Shown: positions 33,001 through 44,300 of the stretch, in pieces
How the letters are laid out: each line of letters begins with the position of its first letter
Position numbering within the stretch: position 1 is the stretch's first letter
NCBI GenBank assembly: GCA_030268105.1
Contig: BSDZ01000015.1
Span: 3,747,501 to 3,811,500, forward strand
Reading direction: 5' to 3'
DNA from: Volvox africanus
Lineage: Eukaryota; Chlorophyta; Chlorophyceae; Chlamydomonadales; Volvocaceae
Length of the DNA stretch: 64,000 bases
The notes under the pieces: model-generated
What the model saw: only the letters and a program-made list of their open reading frames with translations
What the model was told of the DNA's origin: nothing
Database searches by the model: none
Translations under genes and position numbers: made by a program

Positions 33001-34230
33001 CTTCCCCACCCCAGATACACGCACATACGCATAGACACACACTCGCTCGCCCTAAATTCCATACCGACAGATGTGCTGTCTGCAAACACAAAAGAGTACA
33101 CAGCGAAATCCATAGCGACGAACCCTGAACCATAACGTGGGTGAGAGTGCGACCAGCAAAAAAGGCACATCATTAATTTGAATTTGCGATGTGAAGGGAC
33201 CCAATAGTCAATGGCCATGAAGCCCCTCCTCTGTCCTCCTTTCTCTCGCCATCCTGAAGCAGCAGTTAATACGAAGCAAATACACATACACGCTCCGAAA
33301 ACCGAATGGCAGCAGAAGTCAATTTAATATCGGTTACCTGACCGCTAGCTAATAGTCCCCATCCAGGTCTGCCGGTCGCTGTCGTGCACATCACATCATA
33401 TCATGTCTGAAAATTGCATAATAATTGGAGGGGACACCCAAAGGTGAGCGATGGAGGTCGCGATGCGCTCCTCCCCCAAAACAAAGATGCATTTTTATGC
33501 GTGCCGTTGACCAGTGGCAGCTGGGAACGCCTCTACCATGCCGCTTCAATGATCCTTAGCACAGCCCTCAACATTGTTTGGCTTCGTTCCTCCTCCTCAT
33601 CGAGTCATCCTCTCACATCCACTCACAAGGCATCAAGATCCTTTGCCGGAGTTCTCTGCCGCCGCCGTCTACCAGCAGCCTCCATTCATTTGCCGACATC
33701 CTCCTGCTCCTCCTCCTGCTCTTCCCCCTCCTCCTCCTCCTGCTCCTCCTCCTGCTCCTCCCGCTCCTCCTTTTCTATGCCGTGCAAAGCATCCAGCAAC
33801 GTTCTAGCTGGCTCCGAGAAATATTCGACATCAACGAACAAAATTAAGAACTTTACTGGTATCATGTTAACATGCACTAATGTGCCATCATCGTCATCAT
33901 CATCATTAGCATCATCGTCGGCGTCACCATTACAGCAAGACCTGAGCACTTGTGTATGTCTGATCGTGTACCGTTTTTCTAACAGGGCCCAACACAGCCG
34001 CCCGACGACCCATCCATCCACTTGCCCTTCCCGCGCAGCTTCTCCCGGGACGTACAGCCCCTCATGTCGCCAGATGGCTCTGCGGCGGGATGAGGGATGA
34101 GGGATGAGTACTTACTGATGGTAGATGAGGACCCGGCTCTCTCTGCGGCCATATCCTGCCCGCCTGCCCGTCCAAGGCCACCAACACCAACGAAATCTGA
34201 ATGCACCTGATTGAGCCTGTCCATGACCAT
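30015..34230 (-). CDS. Unresolved minus-strand gene candidate (scattered coding-like exons)
   Basis: Several minus-strand stretches read like protein but could not be chained. About 30254-30015 reads KGSRVTLLFRMRLLDKG and GANWKCIQSTHTC, ending FHVKVRHL and a stop, or spliced at GTACGG. About 31590-31465 reads SAGVKIRLKKFWLPNTSYC. 32289-32240 reads WKVSVQAASYGKCGDDDEN behind a CCCTAG acceptor. About 32470-32376 reads EEEGNVVMLLERRYKLERS. About 33900-33800 reads VNMIPVKFLILFVDVEYF followed by an acidic repeat. About 34226-34150 reads MDRLNQVHSDFVGVGG. They could be one secreted, cysteine-containing protein between the cyclase and the A2M-like gene, or chance. I recognise no family. Confidence 0.3.
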
Positions 34231-34351
34231 GACTGGGGGAAATGGGAAAAGGGCTCGCAGTTATGGACGCAGACCAAGCTGCTGACCTGACCCCCCTTCC
34301 CCCACAAATACCGGGGAGCTTTCTCCCCGGAAGACACCGTGGATGGCGATG

Positions 34352-34405
34352 TCCATCTCATCTCACCTCACCTCACCTCACCTCACCCTACCTCACCTCA
34401 TCCCT
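34352..34405. repeat. (CTCAC)n microsatellite
   Basis: About ten CTCAC-type units with one CCCTAC variant, outside the resolved exons. Confidence 0.9.
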
Positions 34406-34726
34406 CATAACGTACAAGCTCATTATAGACCGCCAGCGTCACCTGAGGCCCTGCCTGCCTCTCTCTATATACGTATGTACACCTGGTCGCTATTCCCGCC
34501 GTTGTGCTCCGTCACCACCCACATAAATCATAACGCATAACCGGCAAACATAACCTCTACCTAACAGGATCACGGATCGCGGTTTCGGAGCCTGGGGGTT
34601 TATCGTAGCGTAAACCCTAAATCTTATAAACATAGGTATTCAAAGACATATGCAACCATATCTGCATCGAAAAAGAACAACGTACCCGACCAATGCGCAA
34701 CCCAACAGGGAAACACCTGACGATAG

Positions 34727-34731
34727 TTACA
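34727..34731 (-). terminator. Candidate TGTAA polyadenylation signal, cyclase gene
   Basis: A minus-strand TGTAA lies about 640 nt beyond the cyclase stop codon at 35370, a usual distance for volvocine 3' UTRs. The motif alone is weak evidence. Confidence 0.3.
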
Positions 34732-34764
34732 GCTACAGCTACAGCTACAGCTACAGCTACAGCC
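34729..34764. repeat. (AGCTAC)n microsatellite
   Basis: Six tandem AGCTAC units, self-similar on both strands, in the flank downstream of the cyclase gene. Confidence 0.9.
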
Positions 34765-35369
34765 AAAGCTGGGAGAAACCCTAAAAAGCAGGCCACGGAA
34801 ATTTGCATGCTCGTACGGCCGACCCTCTGCCGAATCCGGGGAGCCGCTGCCGGCGCCACCCCATCCATCGCCGCCGCAATTGGCTCAGCACCTGAAGCCC
34901 AAAACAGTTCCCTGATAGCGATCGGTAGTCGAATCCGGGAAGGAGGGCAGACCTGCGGGTAGAAGGGGGTGATGTCCCCCCCCAAACAAACACATACACA
35001 TACACATACACATACACATACTCAGCTGCAATCCCCGGTGTCCGTTGTGTTTTACCTTAATGGCCTGTGGAGATTTATTACCGATTTCATGAACTTTAAC
35101 CAGCTAAACTGACAAAGACTAAAACTGACTTCAACCGACGAGAAATCGTGCCTTTATGTACATGCACGCACGCTCGGCGGTGCCTTCCAAACCCCGAGAA
35201 GGGAACACTCCCGGGAGTGCTCCTTCCTCGGGGAGTGTGGACTCTGGACTGGGCATGGGAAGAAGCGCCCACCTGGCACTGTGTGACACATAGTTAGATA
35301 ACACAGCGCACAAAGTTAATGAAATGTACCATCCCCATAAATTATGAAATCAACCAGCTGCGGGGCTAG

Positions 35370-38300
35370 TTAAAGATAGTTGGAGTTCCGAGTGATGCTG
35401 GTACGTAGCCCCGCCAAGGAGCCACAGGCAGCCGCTGCGGTTGCCGCCGGGCTGACGGAGGCTGAGGTGGCGGTAGTTGTAGTTGTAGTCGTAGTCGTAG
35501 TAATTGTGGTATTTGTTGCACCTGCTGTAAATATATTGGTCAGAGTCGTATTGGCAGAGAAGAGCCCTCCACTCGTACAGGATGCGCATCCGGCTGTCGT
35601 ACCAGACCTCAATGCACCGACGGCGCTCGCCCCCACGTTGGAGTCACGCCACTCCGCGATCGCTGACGCAGCGGCAGCAGCGAGTGCGGATGTCGTACGG
35701 GTCTTCAACAACAAGCCGCCGCCGCCGTCACCACCGCTGGGCAACAATGGGTCTTTGTTGCCGCCATTGTGTCCGCCGCCACCGCTGCTGCCATTACCGC
35801 CGCTGCCGCCGTCGCCGCCAGGGGTAGTGACAGCGGTAGCGGTGGCGACGGCAGCGACTGAGCCCCCGGTCGCCCAGGAGGGTTGGCGGTGCAGTGACGT
35901 CGCTCGTTTTCGAGCTTGGGGAGTGCTGGCGTTGGCGTGACGGTGCGCGGTGCTTGCGGCGGCGCCGGAGACAGTCGCGGCGGACGCCGTGGGGGTCCAA
36001 AGATACGTTTCCTGTTCAGGCAGTCGAATTACAACGCAAGCACATGCCATCGGTGAAAGGTGGTAGGTCAGTGGCTGTGGGTCAGTGGCTGTGGGTCAGT
36101 GGCCGCAGGGTCCGGTGCAGCCCACGATGAGCAACCCAAACTCCGTGGCGCACGAGAAGCTGTATGAAGCTGGAGCGCGGGGCGGTTGGCTTCATCACGC
36201 ACCCTTACAACGCCCTCATCCACTCTCACACTCACCATTACCCCCTTTCCTTTGACTTCCACGCCACCAGTGGCTTGCCAGCCGCAGTCTTGGTCCTCGG
36301 AAGCTGGCAGTAGGGCTCGGGTGGCGACGGAAACGTGTACGGCACCTGGCACGCCCGTACTCTCCTGTACGTATCCAGTAAGTAGGCGGGGCGAAGTGAG
36401 GCCGTTAGCCGTATCCTCGCATCAATCGAACTAGTTGAATCAGTTTCATGTTTAAGCTTTTGGCCGCAACTGCCAGTGGCTAACTGCTGACTGCTAACTG
36501 TCCCTCACCCCAGCGTACTCCAACCCCCAAACATTTCTCACCATGCGACTGGCCGTGTTGATCGTGTCGCCTGCGAGGAGCAAAACAGAGGAGCAACGAA
36601 CAAACCGAAACCTGTTGACAACGTCCTTATCGTTACGTTATTTTTAAGTTGTGTTGTGATGTAACTGCGTATTCTCTCCCCGGTTCCTCCTGCTACGACA
36701 AGTCAGCCGCTGCCGCCGCCACACGTCACCCCCACCCCCCATCCCCCCATCCCCCCATCCCCCCACACTGCACGAGGAACTAAGCAGCGCCACGTGAGCA
36801 GCAGCCACTCACCGAAGAGACAGAACCGAGGCATTTTCTGACCAACCACGCCGCTGGTAGCGGGACCGCTGTGTAAGCCGATTCGGATCTGTCGAGGGCG
36901 GTTAAGTACGGCCAAGCACACAATGCCGTACATCAATGTGGCAATGATACCAGAGATGACGGTAGTGAATGGAAGATTCAGGAGGGAATGAATAAAACTC
37001 CTTTGATGGGCTTCCCCCTCTCAAAACATTTATTTGACTATTATAAAATTAAATATCGTCAACCCGGGTGCTTCAGTTCATTAAGTCACTTTGTCCCCCT
37101 CTTAGGCCCCAAACACACCCAAACACACACATACACCCCACCGCCACCTAATCACCATGTCTTTGCTAAACACACTTCCACCTCCGTCCCCCAAAGGAGG
37201 TCGAATCGGCGGTGGCCCCTCAGGCTCCAACTCCCCCCCCCCGTCTGTCTCTCCCCCTCCCCTCCCCTGTCACCCCTCCCCCTCGTTCCGCCCCTTCTTA
37301 CCCCCCCCCCCAACACACACACACACACATCAATTTACGTAAACACGCACGCACGCATGGGCACCCCCTCTTCGTTCCCACCTGTACGGGAACTCCCGTA
37401 CTCGGCATCCTGACGCGCACCGACTCGCGCAGTATCGCCCGGGCGAAACCCATAACCCGGCTCGCGTGTTTCGGGTCTATCTCCCCGGGAAGTCGTACAG
37501 CCACCTGCCGGCCGCCGCCGCCGCTGCCACCGCTATCACCGCCGCTGCTACTATCGCTGAGATCATCATCGCCGCCACCCCGACTGGCCCCCCTGTCGGT
37601 ACCCGCACCCTCCCGCGTCATCAGACCGCCAGCCACCATGTAGCAATCGCCGATCGTCTCGACCTTGTAGACGTCGTACATGTCCGTGAGGCTGCGAGAG
37701 AGGGGGGAAGAAAGGAAGCGGCGGAAGGGGGAAGGGAAATTATGTGTTTGTTGATGGCACGGGGAGGCAGGATTCGTTTGTTGGTTTCCGGAATGGCGAA
37801 AAACCCAAAACTCCACCCGTACCACCACCACACTCTAAATGGGCACCTGCGCCCTTCCTCCCACATCCCCAGCTCCTGCACGCCCCCACACCCCCAACTG
37901 CCGCACACCTCTCCCCCCCCCCAATACCTCCCACCTGTCAAAGAGGGTGAAGAGCTGGTTGAGGAAGTTCATCACCGCCACCGGGTCCACTTGGCGGGAC
38001 ATGTCTGTGAAGCCGCGAATGTCTGTCGATGGTGGTGGGGGCAGGGGAGGGATAAAGAGCCGGGACCTTGCGAGGGGAAGAAGAGGGAGATGAGACCATC
38101 AAGAGGGTGGTCCGCTAATTCACGACAACCTCAGTAAACAATACACACAGTCATTCAGGTGGATCACCCCCTCCCCCCCTTCAGGAGAGGAAACCAGTAC
38201 CGGTCAAAACCATGTGGACCTAAAAGGTGATTTCGGGAGCCCCACCAGAGCTCTAATCCGGGAAAAAGCACCGCATTCAGAACCTCCCCCAGAGAGGTGG

Positions 38301-41300
38301 GTGGTGCGCAAGACTTCAGGTGAGCTGACTTCTGCAGCGGGCAGAGCCACTCCGCATCCACCGCCCCCCTCCAAGTGAGACCGAATTATGACTTCATCGG
38401 TACTTCATGGACTGAAAGTGGGTAGCTGCTTTTGCTCCTGTCGTTTTGTAAACCAATTTACGGCACTTGCCCGCAAACATCACGGTGATGCATTCGTGGG
38501 AGGTGGCCAGCTCCAGCGGGTCCTGCGAAGGGAGGAAGGGAGGAAGGTTTGGCGGGTGGCATGATCAAGGTACGGCAGCTTCGTTTGTCCCCAACTTGTC
38601 AGCTGAGGAGACAGGTGTGCCGACAGACCGATTGCCCGTTAAGTGGTTGCCCGTTAAGTGGTTCAGCAGCTATAGGATACGTTAGACAATGCATTGATGA
38701 AATAGGACACAGCAAATTTGCCGTACGTATGCTAACAGTTATATAGTACGATAGTAATATATGTTTTGCTTAAATGTGATCGTACCATTCGCGATCACAT
38801 TTGCGAAGCTGCGGGTAACTTCTCACACACACACACACAAAGTCGTACATCCACACACATCTATCACGTCAAGAGGACCTTACCGGTATGTGGCGCATCA
38901 AACGCAAACCCGCTCCTCCTCCTCCTCCTCCCCCGCCTCTCCCGACCTGCCGGCTCCCCGCCTGCTTCCTTTTCTTTAACTCCTGCCACCGGCGCTGCGT
39001 CATACGTTGCACGACATGTCGCGGGAAGATATCTCCCAACAAGCGGTGCTCCGCCTCCAGAATTTCCACGAGTGCCGCCTCCGCCTCCACCTTGGACGAA
39101 GTGCGGTATGTGCGTGGCGGGCAGTTGTAAACCGTTATTTGGTCAACTGAAAAAACCTCGGACTGCCATTGCCCCTTAAGGTAACCAATGACCTCCCGTT
39201 GCGATATGTACGGCTCCCCTCACCCTGCGCCCCTGCCCCTCACCCTTTCCCCCCGCACCATACCATGCGGGTGACATCCGTTTGAACGACCAGCAGCACC
39301 GGGTCGGAACCCATAGGGCCCTGGCAGCCGCGAACCGTCACCTCGTGCCACTGTTCAGCCGCTACTGGCGGAGCAGCCGCTACCGCCGCCGCCGCCGCCA
39401 CCGCCGCCGCCGCCGCAATCCCGGCCCACGGGTCATCCGCTTCTGGCCTTTCAACAGCCTGTTGCCGAAAAGGCCCAGCGAACGCCAGCTCACGGCCTCT
39501 TGGGCCAGCAGAAATAGCAATAGCATCACTTCCACCAGCAGAAGAAAGAGCAGTAGCGCTGGTCTGCAGCAGCCGCTGCCGATCCAAGGGCGAGCCCTTA
39601 TGTTGTGGCTGGTGCTGACGGCGTTTTGACGGCAGCTCAGAAACGGGATGGTATTGTGACGCCAATGTGGTTACGGCTACTGTGGCGGCGGGCGTTCCCA
39701 CCGGTGCCGTACAACTAGCTCCCCGGTAGGCGAAGGCGCCACACGTGCCATCCAGCAGTGTTTCAAAGGGGGGAACCCCCTGTGGCGTGAAGGCGCCGGA
39801 GCAGACGATGGGGTCATCTTCGCCCGCCTGCGTGTCCGTGCCGAACAGCCCGCCCCCGCCGACCCCACTGCCGAGACACAAAGGTGACGTGGTCAGCAGG
39901 CCTGCGAGGGAGCGGGACAGGCCGCTGCTGCCATCCGCAACGTCGCAAACACTGCCGACGCCGACGCGCGTACCGTATATACTTAGAGCTCGAACCAGAC
40001 GTTGGAGACGCTGCCTGTGAACCAATGGGCTGGCGCCGAGCTGGCGTGAGGTGGAGGAATGCACAATCCCAAGGGTAGTAGCAGTCGTGCTGTTTCGTAC
40101 GGCACCGCCAACACCGCCAACGCCGCTGGGGCCGGAATGGCCGTCGCCGGCCGCTATTCCGCTGTGTACGACAGAGGGCGCAGTAGATGGTTGCCTCCAA
40201 TGACGTAGGCCAGAGGATATCGTATTTTGGCTGCTTGAGAAGAAGTCGGCAGCGGCGGCAGGTGCCGTACAATTAACCAGATCATCCATATTCTTTTGTC
40301 CCGAACTTCCCCTGCCGTTGACGTCGCCAGCACTTTTATAAGCCAGCGCCAGCGCCGTAGCCGTAAGCGTACGAATCGGGCGCCCGCACGGGGAGGGACG
40401 CAGCGCCGCCGGCAGAAGCGGCAGCGGCGGCGCCGGCGGCGGCAATGACCACCGGCGTGAAAGTGGCGACGTCGTGACCTGCAAAAGGGGCGCTGGTCCC
40501 GTGGGCCCTGTGCCACCAATGCCAGTGCCAGTGCCACCAATGCCAGTGCCAGTGCCAGCACCGCCGCCGGTGCAGATATCTTCGCCGCGACCCAGTTCCA
40601 CTTCCTCCACCTTCAGCCATTGCTTCGGTCTGCGCCGCGCAACACCGCCATGGCAGCTTATGAGGCTGCCACTTGCGTAGGGATACGGCGGCGGCGTACT
40701 GCTTCCGCCGCGGCCGCTACTGCCATCTTCATCGCCAGCGAGGCGGCTCTCAATGATCCGCTCACCAAGGCTGTTGATGTCGCTGCCGCCAGCACCGCCG
40801 CCGCCGCCGCCGCCGCCACCGCTGAAACCGCTACCTGCAATACCAACCTCCTTGCCGTCCATGGGCGGGGAGCTATGTTGCAAGGAGAACCCAAAGTGCA
40901 GATCCGAAACCACCATTGGACCGCCCGCACCATTACGATTCCATACATCAGCACCTGCTAGCGCCACGGTAGCTGCGGCGGTAGCAGCAGTGGCTGCAAC
41001 AGCCGCCGTCGGGGGGGTGACGTCGTCGCCGCCATTCTTCGAAATGGACAGCATGGGCAAGTTAAGGGTTATCGCCGAACTGGAACCCTGTTTCGGAGCC
41101 ACGACAGCGCGCAACTCCGAGCTGGCGGCGCGCTCCACTAGGCTGTCCGTCGCTCCATCGTCAAAACTGGAAGTCAGAAACCCACGACCACCACCAGCAC
41201 CAGCACCAGCACCAGCACCACCACCACCAGTTGGTGTATAGGCACCACATCTGTTGCTGGCGCCGCCGCGATGGCTAGTGCCGCTGCCCGCTGCGCCAGC

Positions 41301-44300
41301 GCCTTCGTAACCCTTTCCGCGGTTGCCCGTACCCCGGTGCAGTTTGGCGGAGCTCCCCGAATGCGAGACGCCGTCGTCTCTCCGCCAGGGAACGCTCCTC
41401 GGCATCCGTCTCGCGAGAGGCTCTATCGCCGCTGCCGCTGCCGCTGTTGCTCCTGGTGCTGGTGGTGGTGATGAGGCGCCCATCTCCCCGATGACGACGT
41501 CAGCACTGACGGGGTACAGCTGGAAGAGATCGGATCCGAACCGTTGCTCCGATACACTAGTTGCGGCGGGCTGGAGGCCGGGGAAGGAGTCCTCGGACTC
41601 CCTGGAGCTGTTTGAAGAGGGTCTGGCCACCACAAGTGTCGATGTGAGTACGGCAGGGCGTCCGCCGCCGCGCGATGAGGCAGCGGCTGCGCAGCCGTTG
41701 GTGGGTTCGCTGGCTGGCCGCGGAGCTGAGCCATGAATGCCATGAGCTTCAGAGAGAATGATTGGATCGGGGGGGGGGGAAGAGGAGTGTGGGGGAGGGA
41801 GGAAGAGAGACAGACACACACAAATACACACACAGAGCGAGGGAATGAATATTTTTCGCCTGCGAGATCTGTATTCGGTGATCACTAATATCCGGTGGCG
41901 ACCCATGGCCAAGCAGCTGTAACCCGATGTTGGTCGTGCGGGCCGAGAAGAGGCCCGACTGACTCAAAGAATCCGTAAACCCTCGGACGGACAGACAAAC
42001 TCATCACAGCACTGTCGTACATTCGGTCAGGTCCTATACGCTACTTCATACCTGCTGATTCCATGAATGCCTCAAAGGTGGTCGTCGGCTTCGGCCACCG
42101 GCCCGAAGCCACCGCCGCCACTGATGGTATATTCAGCTGCAGCTGCCCTTCACTCACACTGCCGTACAAGGCACCCGAGGAGGAGCTCCCGCCTCCGCCA
42201 CTACAAAAAGGGGTTTGCTGCTCGTACCCCGGCAGCTCCCCCTCGGGTGATGCCAACACGCGCTGCTTCGGAAGCACTAAGGACACCTCCTGGCTGAAGT
42301 CGTTGCACAGCTTCTGTACGAGCGGGCGCAGGCGACGGGAGTTGCCCGCAACGGCCGCTGTTGCGCCTTGCGGCGGCACCGGCGGAGCGTCGGTCACTAT
42401 GACGGCCTCGCTCATTGGGTTGTCAGTAACGATGGCGGCGGCGGAGGCGGCGGAGGCACTTGGGGACCCTCCATGAGCGCTCCTAACCGCCGTCGGCGCA
42501 GCGGGCAACCAGACCTCCGCATTCGTCAAGCGACCTACGGCGGCGCCATGCGCCGTCGAAGGCGCCCAGCAGATGGAACTCAAAGCTGGTGCCGCCGCCA
42601 CCGCTGCGTCGCCGCCGCTGGGGCCGCAGCAAGCAACAGGGACTGGAGCTTGATCAGCAGCTGCATCACTCTCCGCCGGGGCCCCTCCGGTGGTTCCAAA
42701 CGCCGCCGCCGCCGGTGCGGGCGCTGGCCGCCATGGCCTTCGTACCTCGGGCTGCGAGGCGTCCATATCTACTTGTATCCGTGCCGTATAGTAGGTGCCG
42801 CTCCAGGCCCCGGCTGGCCAATGGTAGGCGGATTCCGCTGTCGCAGGAGATAAGGCCCCATTGGGGAGAACGAGGGCGGGGCTCGGAACGGGGCTGAAGC
42901 ATGGACGGGGCACACTACCGCCGTCACCGCCGCCGCCGTCGCCTATAGGGCGCACCTGGTGCCGTCCATGATCATCAGGCGGATGCTGACCAGCCGCAAC
43001 GACAGGCGATGTTGGCAGAGACAACATGGCGGCGGCCGCAAACGTCGCCGCAACTGCGGCCTCCGCCGATGTCGCCGTTATTACCGTCGCCGCCGTTGCT
43101 GCAACGGCAGTGGCAATCACGCCTAGGGTTTTGAAACGACTGCTGGCACCCCGCACAACGCCACCTTCTATGAATCCCGCACGACTGTCGCTGAAACTGA
43201 CCTTCGGCTGTTGTCCCATCGGCTGTTGCGGAGGTAGCGGCTGGTTGTGGGGACTACCAAACGCCGCCGGGACGCACATATGATGCTGCCGTACATTGCT
43301 GGTAATGCTGCCGCTCCTGCTATAAGTGCTGCAACCACCGCCGCCGCCACTGTCAATCGCCATGATCGACCATTCACTCGGCGACGGCGGGGGCAGATCC
43401 AGGGAATGCACCATCAGGTGAGGTCTCGTCCGTGACGCTGACGCTGCAGCCGATGACCCATCCGTGCCGCCGCCGCCGCCGCCGCCGGGACCAGAGGAAA
43501 CTGGCAGAGAGCATCCGCCGCCACACCGGTACAGCATCGGCATAAAGCCCTCGTCGTCATCTGCTCCTGCGCCCATGCGCTTCCGTACCAAAGACTTTCC
43601 TGACATGGTTGCAGCCCCGCCGGCGTCCCTATACGCGCTTTGAAAGAGCGCCTTGCCGCCATCCAAGTCACTGGCACCAGCCACCGACGACGCCGCGGCG
43701 GTGGCGGCGGCGACAGATGATATGGTGGTGACATCCCACATACCGGTTCCGGAGCGGCTCGTACAAGTGGTGTTTATACCGGTACCAGTGGCTCGGGCCG
43801 CAGGTGCTCCACCGAAGGTGGCGGCGCTCCAAAACCCATTGGCGCTGTACTTGTTGTTGGTGGATGCACCGCCGCTCACACGGCCGTGCAAGCTGTGCTG
43901 GTTGTTGCTTGCGGCTCCGAAGCCATTGACGGGAGGGGTATTTGCGCTGGCGTCCAGCCACGAGGGCATGCGGACCAGCCCCCGCCACTCCTGCGTGTGA
44001 CGAGGTTTGACGATGTGAGGGACAGGGGGGACAGGGGGGACGGGGGGACAGAAAGGGTGTGTATGTGGTGAGTGTGGGTGTTTGTGATGATGCCATGTGC
44101 TGTGTGTTTTGCCCCTACCCCATCTTTATCAACTCTGGCCCTCATTTCTTGTGCTGCATCCTGGATCCCACACACAAGGATCCAGAGAGTGTATGGATCC
44201 ACCACATTCCCGCCGCAAACCCTTTTACCCTCTTTTCCCCCACGATCTCCCCTCCTCCCCTATCCTCCTTCCCACTTCCCTCTCGTCCTCCACTTTCAGC

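Noticed and set aside
35380..35940. Val/Ala-rich plus-strand frame of 186 codons
   Set aside because: Mirror of the low-complexity C-terminal tail of the cyclase; no independent support.
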